A stretch of DNA of 5,201 nucleotides from Clostridia bacterium (GTDB taxonomy: Bacteria; Bacillota; Clostridia; Oscillospirales; CAG-272), in contig JAGCYR010000108.1 in NCBI GenBank assembly GCA_017960705.1, positions 1 to 5,201 on the forward strand. Direction: 5' to 3'. A model generated the notes under the pieces. It was not told the DNA's origin and did not search any database. It was given only the letters and a program-made list of their open reading frames with translations. The translations under genes were made by a program, and so were the position numbers. This document shows, in pieces, positions 1 to 5,201 of the stretch. The first letter of the stretch is position 1. Every line of letters begins with the position of its first letter.

Positions 1-16
1 CCAATTCGTTTTCCTC

Positions 17-72
17 TCCCCGTTCTCGACCTCTTGTCGTTCGGGCGTACGCCGTCGGGTCGAGAACGGGGA
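17..72. repeat. Perfect 15-bp inverted repeat with 26-nt loop
   Basis: Bases 17-31 (TCCCCGTTCTCGACC) are the exact reverse complement of bases 58-72. The 26-nt loop contains a perfect 10-bp palindrome, GGCGTACGCC, at 44-53. Neither strand has a T-run after the stem, so it is not an intrinsic terminator. A 15-bp perfect match this close is unlikely by chance and suggests selection for RNA or cruciform structure, a protein-binding site, or a mobile-element end. Confidence 0.75.
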
Positions 73-87
73 TTCTGCACGCACCTC

Positions 88-139
88 CGCGCGTCTGATA
101 ACTTGAGCTGGCGCAAGTGGAGTCAAGGAACGACGCGCG
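88..139. repeat. Nested inverted repeats, possible RNA stem-loop
   Basis: CGCGCGTC at 88-95 pairs with GACGCGCG at 132-139 (8 bp, perfect). Inside it, ACTTG at 101-105 can pair with CAAGT at 114-118, or alternatively CTTGA at 102-106 with TCAAG at 123-127. The two inner pairings exclude each other. Nested and alternative pairing is typical of structured RNAs, but the individual stems are short and the G+C-rich outer stem could arise by chance. I do not recognise it as a known riboswitch, 6S, SRP, RNase P or tmRNA element. Confidence 0.4.
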
Positions 140-181
140 ATCGACGGCACAGACCGGAAACCAAAGGATTATGATCCAATC

Positions 182-219
182 ACACAAAAAACGCCGGATT
201 CCTCCGGCGTTTTTTGTGT
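182..219. terminator. Strong bidirectional Rho-independent terminator
   Basis: Bases 182-198 pair perfectly with 203-219: a 17-bp stem with a TTCC loop (199-202). A G+C core (CGCCGG region) is flanked by A6 on the left and T6 on the right, so either strand gives a G+C stem followed by a U-run. On the minus strand the stem begins four bases after the TAA stop of the solute-binding lipoprotein gene and ends its transcript. On the plus strand it would stop anything transcribed through bases 1-181. Confidence 0.93.
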
Positions 220-223
220 TTGG

Positions 224-2971
224 TTAGTAGTCGATCTGCGCTTTCGGCAGGGTGTACCAGGTCTCAAGCACGCTGTCCAGTCTCGCCTGTTTATTGTTGA
301 CGGCGGACTGATACACGTCGGCAAGATCGCTGCTGCTCCAGCGGAAACCGTGATCCTTGATGATCGCGTGCCAGCGGTTGGATTTGACCGTGCTGTTGTT
401 GTTCATCAGGTCCTCGACCGCCTTGTCAAAGCCGTCGGTGATCCCGTCGTAGATCAGGTCAAGCATCCGATCGGTGCCGTCCGAGTAAGCGAACGTGCCG
501 TACTTCGTGTAGACGTCGAGGAACTTGTCTCTGATCTCGCCCGAGTTCTCCGCACAGTACTGCAGGTACGCAGAGAGCGCCTGCGCCTTCCGGGGATTGG
601 CGTTGACGTTGATCGCGCCCGCGTCCGCGACGTTGTGGATCAGCGTCCGGTACTCCTTGCCTGCGCTCACTTTCGGGAGCGGAACCACCGATACGAGGTC
701 GACCATCGTTTGGAACACGTCGTCGTCAAGAGATCCGAGCATTCTCGGTCCGGCGAAGAGCAGCGTGCCCTCCGAGAACTTGATATTGTGGTAGGTGACG
801 CCGGGGCTATCCGGGGTGGCGCCGGTCGTGCTCGCGTTGGTCGCCAGCGCGCCTTTGCCGTTGAAGACGCCCGCCACCGCGTCGAAGATCGAGCCGAGGG
901 AGGCGGAGCTTGCGGGATAGCGGACCCACTGCTGCCCGTTCTTTTCGTAGGTCTCGGTCAGAGGAACGTCGGCGGGGTAGAGGATCACCGCGGCGCAGAG
1001 ACCGCTGTTGGCGTCGGCGATGATGCCGAGCGTGTCGCCGATCGAGGTCTGCGCGTTCCCGTCGGTATCCGCCCAGACCGCCGCCGCCAGCTTCCCGAGC
1101 GCGTCCCAGGTCCAGTTGCCGGCTTCCACGTAGTTATAGAACTTGCCCGACATGGTCTCGCCCTGTCCGAGCGCGCTGCCGAAGAGCGCCGGCGCGAGTT
1201 TCGCCGCGTTATCGTCCATCAGCGTCGCGTTGAAGGGAAGAACGGTCATGGAACGGTAAATATCAAGGAAGTAATCGCTGCCGAGCGTGTAGGCGCGGTC
1301 CCCGGTGAGCGAAAGCCCGTTCATCCACTCGTCAAGCCAGCCCTCCGCCGTGAAGTCAAAGTACGAGTTCGGGATGGTCCGGACGTCCTTGAAGCAGCCG
1401 TTCAGCGTCGAGAGCCCGAGGTCGTAGATCATATTGACGAAGAGATCCGGCGCGTCGGCTGCGTTCGACTGCACGGCGGTCGTGATCTTCGGCGCCTGCT
1501 GTCCCCATCCGTAGTTCCAGTAGACGTAGTTGACCGTCGTTCCGAGCGCAAGGTTCGCCGCGGCGTTCCGCTCGTAGATCATCTTCTGAATATCGGGGGT
1601 GAGCCCGTCGATCTCGTCGGGACCTGCAACGAAGAGATCGTTTCTCGAGCGTTTCTCCACGTCGCCGTAGCTGCTCAACTCAATAGTGATATTCCGGTAC
1701 TTCGCGTCAAGGGTCGCGAGCTCTTCGCCCATCGTTTCCCACTTGTCGAGGAGCACGCCCCATCTCGCCGTCAGCGTCAGATTGCCGTAAAGCCCGGTCA
1801 GCCGCTCGACCTTCTGCCCGCTCGGGAGATACCATCCGGAAAAGACGTCCTCCCCGCGCACGGGGGCGGCGAGGGTGACGGTATCGGTGATCTTGTAGGT
1901 CGCGGGGTTACTCTCGTCGTTTGTCCCGCCGTCAAGATCATAGGTGATGGTGTAGGTGACGATCTGCCACTGCGCCGTGACCGTCAGATCCCGATCCACC
2001 GAGGAGCATCCCTCGGTGCTGTCCCATCCCGTGAACTCGTACCCGTTGCGGGTGAAGGTCGGGATGGCGGCGGCGGCGCCGTAGCGCACCTTCTGGGTCG
2101 AGGTCCCGCTTTTCAGGGTCCCGCCGTTGCCGAGGAAAGTGACGGTATAGAGGTTGCGGGTATAGTACAGCTTGAGAACCAGCGACCCGTCCCCCTTGAC
2201 GGCGCCGCTCGGGTTGCTCCCGGTCGCGGTGTAGGTGAAGTGGTCGTAGGTCTTACGTTCCGCCGTGACGGTTGCCGCCGTGGTCCCGACCTTCTGCTCG
2301 GCTTCGATCTTTTCGTAGCCCGTGCCCGCCGCGTTCTGCAGATAGTATTCGACGACGTAGGGGGTGTCGGTGTTCGGCGTCCAGTTCGCCCGGATCGTCA
2401 GGTTTTCGGTGACGGGAGACGTGAAATCGTTGTCCCAGCCGGCGAACTCGTATCCCGCGCGGGTGGGGTTGGTCGCGGGCGCCGTGATCGTCTCGCCGCC
2501 GACGACTCTCACGGATTCGACCGCCGTTCCGCCGGAGGTATCAAAGGTGACGGTATAGACCGGCGTGCGGAAAATCTTGACGGTATAGAGCCCGAGGGTC
2601 TCGCCGTCCTCCGCGGTGACAAGGATATAGAAGGTGTTATCGCCCTCGGACAGAGACACGCTCTTGGTCGGGATGGTCCGGAATCCCTCCCGGTCGGTGC
2701 TGACCGTGTAGGTCGCGCCGTCGCTGACCTTCACGAGAGCGGGGAAGGAAACGCCGTCGGTCGCGTTCGGAACGGTGACCGAAAACGTGGTCCCTTCCAG
2801 CGTAAATCCCTCGAACGAAACGATCTTCGCTTCGTTGGATTTCGGCGCCGCGGTCGTCGCTGCGGTAGTCCCGGCGGCGGTTGCTTCTCCGTCTCCCGTG
2901 GAGCACGCGGCGAACGCGAGCGCAACGCACAGGATAAGAAGCGCGACTGTAAGGATGCGAACCGTTTTCAT
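224..2971 (-). CDS. Multidomain solute-binding lipoprotein with cadherin-like and Listeria-Bacteroides repeats
   Basis: This is a 915-residue surface lipoprotein, probably the substrate receptor of an ABC importer or a surface sensor or adhesin built on that fold. Residues 1-22 form a signal peptide (two positive charges, hydrophobic core, AFAAC lipobox) with Cys23 as the lipidation site. An Ala/Thr-rich linker (24-48) follows, then a cadherin-like beta-sandwich (about 49-137). Three Listeria-Bacteroides (Flg_new/InlB B) repeats with the YTVTF...GG...GY.F.GW...A.W pattern lie at about 138-197, 273-335 and 338-404, and a MucBP-like module (VVEYYLQN to LKLYYTRN) at about 204-273. Residues 405-915 resemble large clostridial family-1 solute-binding proteins: a DAPDLFVNMIYDL segment, a GNWTWDAL segment and the acidic loop DTDGNAQTSIGD (about 635-646). 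The start is the ATG at 2971, which has GGGAGG six bases upstream; a longer in-frame reading from TTG at 3037 would use the promoter -35 box as its start codon. Substrate is unknown and no permease gene is in view. The domain calls are by eye; the fusion is continuous in one frame. Confidence 0.88.
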   Translation of the reverse strand: MKTVRILTVALLILCVALAFAACSTGDGEATAAGTTAATTAAPKSNEAKIVSFEGFTLEGTTFSVTVPNATDGVSFPALVKVSDGATYTVSTDREGFRTIPTKSVSLSEGDNTFYILVTAEDGETLGLYTVKIFRTPVYTVTFDTSGGTAVESVRVVGGETITAPATNPTRAGYEFAGWDNDFTSPVTENLTIRANWTPNTDTPYVVEYYLQNAAGTGYEKIEAEQKVGTTAATVTAERKTYDHFTYTATGSNPSGAVKGDGSLVLKLYYTRNLYTVTFLGNGGTLKSGTSTQKVRYGAAAAIPTFTRNGYEFTGWDSTEGCSSVDRDLTVTAQWQIVTYTITYDLDGGTNDESNPATYKITDTVTLAAPVRGEDVFSGWYLPSGQKVERLTGLYGNLTLTARWGVLLDKWETMGEELATLDAKYRNITIELSSYGDVEKRSRNDLFVAGPDEIDGLTPDIQKMIYERNAAANLALGTTVNYVYWNYGWGQQAPKITTAVQSNAADAPDLFVNMIYDLGLSTLNGCFKDVRTIPNSYFDFTAEGWLDEWMNGLSLTGDRAYTLGSDYFLDIYRSMTVLPFNATLMDDNAAKLAPALFGSALGQGETMSGKFYNYVEAGNWTWDALGKLAAAVWADTDGNAQTSIGDTLGIIADANSGLCAAVILYPADVPLTETYEKNGQQWVRYPASSASLGSIFDAVAGVFNGKGALATNASTTGATPDSPGVTYHNIKFSEGTLLFAGPRMLGSLDDDVFQTMVDLVSVVPLPKVSAGKEYRTLIHNVADAGAINVNANPRKAQALSAYLQYCAENSGEIRDKFLDVYTKYGTFAYSDGTDRMLDLIYDGITDGFDKAVEDLMNNNSTVKSNRWHAIIKDHGFRWSSSDLADVYQSAVNNKQARLDSVLETWYTLPKAQIDY

Positions 2972-2977
2972 AGAATA

Positions 2978-2983
2978 CCTCCC
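2978..2983 (-). promoter_or_regulatory. Shine-Dalgarno site fixing the lipoprotein start
   Basis: On the minus strand GGGAGG is followed by six bases (TATTCT) and ATG at 2971. This spacing is ideal and decides the start in favour of the short signal-peptide form over the 22-residue upstream extension. Confidence 0.85.
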
Positions 2984-3008
2984 GATAAAAAAACCAGATA
3001 CTGAAAGT

Positions 3009-3037
3009 AGTATATCACAAAATAAAGTAAAAAGCAA
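3009..3037 (-). promoter_or_regulatory. Extended -10 promoter of the lipoprotein gene
   Basis: On the minus strand there is TTGCTT (3032-3037), a 17-base spacer, then TATACT (3009-3014) preceded by TGA, giving the extended -10 motif TGnTATACT. The -35 box matches consensus only in its TTG, but the extended -10 compensates for that. Transcription would start near 3002, leaving a leader of about 31 nt with the Shine-Dalgarno site inside it. The surrounding DNA is A+T-rich, unlike the coding regions. Confidence 0.65.
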
Positions 3038-3100
3038 GCCGATTCCGCCGCGGGGCGTTTCGACCGCGTTTCGCGCACGCGTTTAGACTCTCCTTTTCCG

Positions 3101-3106
3101 ATTATA
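3101..3106 (-). promoter_or_regulatory. Possible second, upstream -10 box
   Basis: The minus strand reads a perfect TATAAT here, preceded by a run of seven T's, but no good -35 hexamer lies 16-18 bases upstream (the sequence there is AATAAA). If used, transcription would begin near 3094 and produce a leader of about 120 nt that is G+C-rich at its 5' end. A purine-rich AAAAGGAGAG follows at 3088-3097 without a well-placed ATG. I regard it as a weak candidate only. Confidence 0.25.
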
Positions 3107-3168
3107 CATCAAAAAAACAAGTCTTTATTTGCATTTTACGGTTCCGGGCAACCGAATCCGTTTCCCGA

Positions 3169-3243
3169 CAAAAAACGGAACGGAAAGATCATTCCTCTCC
3201 GTTCCGTCCATAGAACCGCAAAACGGCGCCGCGGCGCAGTCTT
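3169..3243 (-). ncRNA. Candidate small RNA of about 75 nt
   Basis: A promoter-like pair (3250-3278) would start transcription near 3243 on the minus strand, and the intrinsic terminator at 3170-3207 would end it near 3169. The predicted transcript begins AAGACUGCGCC, contains a perfect 12-bp palindrome (GCGCCGCGGCGC, 3226-3237) and ends in the terminator hairpin and U-run. No ribosome-binding site or convincing reading frame lies within it. It could equally be just the 3' untranslated end of the redox operon, or its leading sequence could yield a processed 3' fragment. This is inference from signals only and matches no RNA family known to me. Confidence 0.25.
3170..3207 (-). terminator. Rho-independent terminator downstream of the redox operon
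   Basis: ACGGAACGGA at 3175-3184 pairs perfectly with TCCGTTCCGT at 3198-3207, a 10-bp stem with a 13-nt loop. Read on the minus strand, the stem is followed by a run of T's (3170-3175), so it works in that direction; the plus strand has no T-run after the stem. It lies about 137 bases beyond the stop of the DUF1667 gene and separates that operon from the lipoprotein gene. Confidence 0.8.
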
Positions 3244-3249
3244 GCCATA

Positions 3250-3278
3250 AGTATTCTATTATTGAAGTTCTTTGCCAA
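3250..3278 (-). promoter_or_regulatory. Promoter-like sequence in the 3' region of the redox operon
   Basis: On the minus strand TTGGCA (3273-3278, five of six to TTGACA), a 17-base spacer and AATACT (3250-3255, four of six to TATAAT) lie in a locally A+T-rich patch. It points away from the DUF1667 gene toward the terminator at 3170-3207. An ATG at 3246-3248 sits upstream of the predicted start point and has no Shine-Dalgarno site, so this promoter does not obviously serve a protein gene. Confidence 0.4.
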
Positions 3279-3286
3279 GCTTTCAA

Positions 3287-3304
3287 CCCCGCGCTCGCGC
3301 GGGG
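3287..3304. repeat. G+C hairpin downstream of the DUF1667 gene
   Basis: CCCCGCG at 3287-3293 pairs with CGCGGGG at 3298-3304 around a 4-nt loop. On the minus strand it begins about 40 bases after the DUF1667 stop codon. Only two T's follow it, so it is a poor terminator; it may stabilise the 3' end of the mRNA against exonucleases or help slow polymerase before the real terminator. Confidence 0.5.
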
Positions 3305-3343
3305 GATGCGGTCGTGCCCGCAAGAAAGGGGAAATCCCTCGTC

Positions 3344-3706
3344 TTACTTTCCGGTCACGACGAGGTTGGCGTCTGTGCCCATAAAGCCCTCGACGAGGAC
3401 GGTCCCGGGCTGCGCGTTCTCGGGCGCGGCGTAGGCGCGGATAAAGTCCATCGCGGGCAGGAGCAGCTCCTTCGGAATGGGCTTGTCGGTGCGGACGGCG
3501 ATGACGCGATCGGTACCGCGCACGGCGACCGTGGTGGTCAGGGTGCGGGTCGGATGGGTCACCTCCGCCACGCCGTACGCTTTTCCGCGCGGGCAGCCGT
3601 TGCCGGTCACCTCGAGCGATTCGGTATCAACGGTCAGTTCGCACCCCATCGGGCAGACCGTACAGGGGAAACGGCGGATCTTTTCGACGTTTTCCATTTT
3701 CTTCAC
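3344..3706 (-). CDS. DUF1667 family cysteine-rich redox protein
   Basis: This 120-residue protein matches the DUF1667 family: CTVCPMGCELTV near the N terminus, then GNGCPRGKAYG, then HPTRTLTTTVAVRG and VRTDKPIPKE. Cys15, Cys18, Cys22 and Cys38 form a four-cysteine set suited to an iron-sulfur cluster or a metal; which one is not established. The family is found almost always beside GlpA-like flavin dehydrogenases and is assumed to be a small electron-transfer or accessory subunit. It is the last gene of the operon here, 74 nt after the FAD oxidoreductase stop; that gap holds a 4-bp CCCG/CGGG hairpin at 3758-3769. I chose the GTG start at 3706 because AAAAGG (3716-3721) lies nine bases upstream; the in-frame ATG at 3697 would be 18 bases away. 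No signal peptide or membrane segment is visible, so it is probably cytoplasmic. Family confidence is high, the molecular role is not known. Confidence 0.92.
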   Translation of the reverse strand: MKKMENVEKIRRFPCTVCPMGCELTVDTESLEVTGNGCPRGKAYGVAEVTHPTRTLTTTVAVRGTDRVIAVRTDKPIPKELLLPAMDFIRAYAAPENAQPGTVLVEGFMGTDANLVVTGK

Positions 3707-3780
3707 TCATTCACACCTTTTCGGGTATGATCCTTTCTTCGCTTTCTTTCGACGGATCCCGCGAACGGGTAACGGGGAAG

Positions 3781-5058
3781 TCACGCCTTCGGTTCGACCC
3801 GGAGAGTGACGGTCCCGACCAGTTTCTCACGCGGCAGATCGACCCGCTGCATCTCGCCCGGGACCATCCGGCGCACTTTGCGGGAGACGATCACGCCGCT
3901 CTCGTTCTCGGCGACCAGCGTCGCGTCTCTGAAACTGTCGGCGACGCGGAAGAAGACGGTGACCTTCGGCGTCTCCCCGTCTCCGATCAGTTCCGGAACA
4001 GTGTAGCGCACGCCGTCCTTCGCCACGATCTTCGCGACGGGGGCGGTTTCGACTTTTTTCGTATTCATCAGGTAATCCGCGGCGGCGTTTCCGGCGATCT
4101 CGCCCTCCTCCGACACGAAGTCGACGAGGTCGTGGACGTGGAGGACGTTCCCGCAGGCGAACACGCCCGGGATGGAGGTCTCGCGGTTCTCGCGCACGGC
4201 GGCTCCGTTGGTCACGGGGTCGATCGTGATGCCCGCCTGACGGGTCAGCTCGTTCTCGGGGATCAGACCGACCGAGAGGAGCAGCGTATCGCAGGGAATT
4301 CTCCGTTCGGTGCCGGGGATGGGACGGCGGCGCTCGTCGACTTCCGCCACAGTAACGGCGGTCACGCGCTCCTCGCCCTCGACCTCCACGACGGTCGTGG
4401 AGAGATAGAGCGGGATCCCGAAGTCGTCAAGGCACTGCACGATATTCCGGCGCAGTCCGCCCGGATGATCCATCACTTCGCAGACCGCCAGGACGTGCGC
4501 CCCCTCGAGGGTCATACGGCGCGCCATGATCAGCCCGATGTCGCCCGAACCGAGGATCACGATCTCGCGGCCCGGGAGCAGACCCATACGGTTGACCATC
4601 TTCTGCGCGCAGCCCGCGGTATAGATCCCGGCGGGACGGGTCCCCACGACGGGGAGCGCTCCGCGGGGCCGTTCGCGGCAGCCCATCGCGAGGATCACGG
4701 CGTCGGCGGCGTACACGCGCATACCCGATTCGGACAGCACGGTCACGCGGCGGTCGTCGGAGAGTTTGGTAACGGTCGCGCCGTACTCGATCCGGATGCC
4801 GCGCTCCTCCGCCATCTTCTCGTAGCGCCCGGCGTATTCGGGGCCGGTCAGCTCCTCGCCGAAGCGCTTCAGACCGAAGCCGTTATGGATGCACTGCGGG
4901 AGGATACCGCCGGCAAAATCCTGCCGTTCGCAGATGAGGATATCGCGTACGCCCCTGTCGTAGGCGGCGACGGCGGCGGCAAGCCCCGCGGGGCCCGCGC
5001 CGATCACCAGCAGCCCGACCTTGATCTCGGGAAGCGCGTTTTCTTTCACGTTCGCCAT
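3781..5058 (-). CDS. FAD/NAD(P)-dependent oxidoreductase of the GlpA-DUF1667 operon
   Basis: This complete 425-residue two-dinucleotide-binding flavoprotein is expected to be cytoplasmic or membrane-associated through partners. Residues 14-46 form the FAD Rossmann fold (GAGPAG at 20-25, then CERQ). GGILPQCIHNGFGL at 50-63 is a conserved block of this subfamily with Cys56. ATG-type segment AMGCRERPRGALPVVGT (124-140) precedes YTAGC. The NAD(P) fold begins at about 165 with GSGDIG at 170-175. GVFACGNVLHVHDLVDF (298-314) is the second FAD-contacting motif. Residues 340-425 form a beta-rich tail. The family includes the subunits that accompany GlpA-like glycerol-3-phosphate dehydrogenases, related to sarcosine and opine oxidase alpha-type enzymes; substrate cannot be read from sequence. 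It starts one base after the upstream gene's stop, with AAGGGGGG eight bases before the ATG, which suggests translational coupling. The likely role is to take electrons from the upstream dehydrogenase and pass them to NAD(P) or another carrier, or the reverse. Confidence 0.93.
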   Translation of the reverse strand: MANVKENALPEIKVGLLVIGAGPAGLAAAVAAYDRGVRDILICERQDFAGGILPQCIHNGFGLKRFGEELTGPEYAGRYEKMAEERGIRIEYGATVTKLSDDRRVTVLSESGMRVYAADAVILAMGCRERPRGALPVVGTRPAGIYTAGCAQKMVNRMGLLPGREIVILGSGDIGLIMARRMTLEGAHVLAVCEVMDHPGGLRRNIVQCLDDFGIPLYLSTTVVEVEGEERVTAVTVAEVDERRRPIPGTERRIPCDTLLLSVGLIPENELTRQAGITIDPVTNGAAVRENRETSIPGVFACGNVLHVHDLVDFVSEEGEIAGNAAADYLMNTKKVETAPVAKIVAKDGVRYTVPELIGDGETPKVTVFFRVADSFRDATLVAENESGVIVSRKVRRMVPGEMQRVDLPREKLVGTVTLRVEPKA

Positions 5059-5059
5059 T

Positions 5060-5201
5060 TTAATTGCCCCCCTTCGTCCGTTCGTGGGCGATAAAGCTCG
5101 CGCCGTCGCCCTTGGTCACGTCGGTTTCGTCGATCCCCCGTTCGCGGCTGATCAGAGCCACGAGCGACGGAGAGCAGAAACCGCCCTGGCACCGTCCCAT
5201 C
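5060..5201 (-). CDS. C-terminal end of GlpA/GlpO-type dehydrogenase with BFD-like [2Fe-2S] domain (partial)
   Basis: Only the last 46 codons are inside the window; the gene continues beyond the right edge. It is not in a long frame because it is cut, but the reading is clear: MGRCQGGFCSPSLVALISRE, then a short helix-turn region, then ...GDGASFIAHE and a TAA at 5060-5062. The GRCQGGFC segment is the second cysteine pair of the BFD-like [2Fe-2S] domain found at the C terminus of anaerobic-type glycerol-3-phosphate dehydrogenases (NAD(P)/FAD-dependent oxidoreductases); the first pair would lie further upstream. The enzyme would oxidise glycerol-3-phosphate or a similar alpha-hydroxy substrate with FAD. 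Its stop is separated from the next start by a single base, so the two genes are one transcript and very probably partners. The assignment rests on this short motif plus the neighbours. Confidence 0.8.
   Translation of the reverse strand, partial: MGRCQGGFCSPSLVALISRERGIDETDVTKGDGASFIAHERTKGGN

Larger units (their letters stand above)
1..181. other. Left margin without a recognisable gene
   Basis: I cannot assign a gene here. The plus strand is open from base 1 to a TGA at 172-174 (57 codons, no start codon at the edge). Its translation is Arg-rich and low in hydrophobic content and resembles no family I know, and an open frame this short is expected by chance at this base composition. The stretch does hold two sizeable inverted repeats, listed separately, and a small GGAT/ATCC hairpin (166-169 with 174-177). 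It runs directly into a bidirectional terminator that could end a plus-strand transcript. It may be a structured RNA, the 3' end of something lying left of the window, or non-functional spacer. Confidence 0.4.

Noticed and set aside
17..72. The 15-bp inverted repeat as an intrinsic terminator
   Set aside because: No T-run follows the stem on either strand, and the 26-nt loop is long for a terminator.
1..174. Plus-strand open frame reaching the left edge as a possible gene 3' end
   Set aside because: At 57 codons it is within chance expectation, is Arg-rich with no motif, and lies across inverted repeats. It cannot be supported as coding from this window alone.
350..3004. Plus-strand open frame of 884 codons opposite the lipoprotein gene
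   Set aside because: It is the antisense shadow of a G+C-rich gene with strong third-position bias. Its product is rich in Arg, Val, Asp and Gly with no recognisable domain, whereas the minus-strand product has a signal peptide and several known modules.
3189..3248. Minus-strand 19-codon frame starting MARLRRGAV at the ATG at 3246-3248
   Set aside because: It has no Shine-Dalgarno site, the predicted promoter would start transcription downstream of its ATG, and it lies over the terminator hairpin. The DNA is better explained as 3' UTR or small RNA.
3272..3730. Plus-strand frames opposite the DUF1667 gene
   Set aside because: They have no family signature and no ribosome-binding site that stands out, and they cross the operon terminus. 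The minus strand has the conserved four-cysteine DUF1667 pattern.
3727..5094. Plus-strand open frame of 455 codons opposite the FAD oxidoreductase
   Set aside because: It is a shadow of the real gene: the translation is rich in His, Asp, Arg and Gly without motifs, while the minus strand has two dinucleotide-binding motifs and a tight operon junction.
1..5201. CRISPR array, toxin-antitoxin pair, phage or defence genes
   Set aside because: I looked for regularly spaced repeats and for recognisable nuclease, recombinase or antitoxin-like products on both strands and found none. The repeats seen are protein-domain repeats or single hairpins.

Overview
The window reads as chromosomal DNA of an uncultured Gram-positive bacterium of the Bacillota, most likely class Clostridia (Oscillospirales or Christensenellales type). 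The reasons are G+C-rich genes with strong Shine-Dalgarno sites separated by A+T-rich intergenic DNA, a lipoprotein signal peptide on a large family-1-like solute-binding protein, Listeria-Bacteroides (InlB B/Flg_new) repeats, and the clostridial trio of a BFD-domain dehydrogenase, a FAD/NAD oxidoreductase and a DUF1667 protein. This placement is inference from gene content; no rRNA or tRNA gene is present to confirm it. All recognisable protein genes lie on the minus strand, so they are transcribed from right to left.

Right part (5201 down to about 3169): a redox operon. It begins with the last 46 codons of a GlpA/GlpO-type FAD dehydrogenase carrying a C-terminal BFD-like [2Fe-2S] domain. 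One nucleotide separates its stop from the start of a complete 425-residue FAD/NAD(P)-dependent oxidoreductase. After a 74-nt gap comes a 120-residue DUF1667 protein with four cysteines. The trio is the usual clostridial/Thermotoga arrangement linked to glycerol-3-phosphate oxidation; the likely job is passing electrons from a substrate through flavin and iron-sulfur or cysteine-metal centres. A Rho-independent terminator at 3170-3207 closes the unit.

Middle (2972-3343): 372 bases with no convincing protein gene. They hold the operon's 3' region with a G+C hairpin, a plausible minus-strand promoter directly upstream of the terminator (together a candidate small RNA of about 75 nt), and the promoter region of the next gene.

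Left part (2971 down to 224): one 915-residue lipoprotein. A lipobox signal peptide is followed by an Ala/Thr linker, a cadherin-like beta-sandwich, three Listeria-Bacteroides repeats with a MucBP-like module between the first and second, and then a full-size ABC-type solute-binding domain of about 510 residues. Joining adhesin-like modules to a transporter receptor is the most unusual protein architecture here. The gene has its own extended -10 promoter and a very strong bidirectional terminator, so it appears monocistronic, and no permease is visible.

Left margin (1-181): no gene I can name. It contains a perfect 15-bp inverted repeat and a second nested inverted-repeat region, which could be a structured RNA or a mobile-element or attachment remnant ending at the shared terminator. 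I see no CRISPR array, toxin-antitoxin pair, phage gene or clear insertion sequence. The points worth following up are the fusion lipoprotein, the structured left margin and the candidate small RNA.
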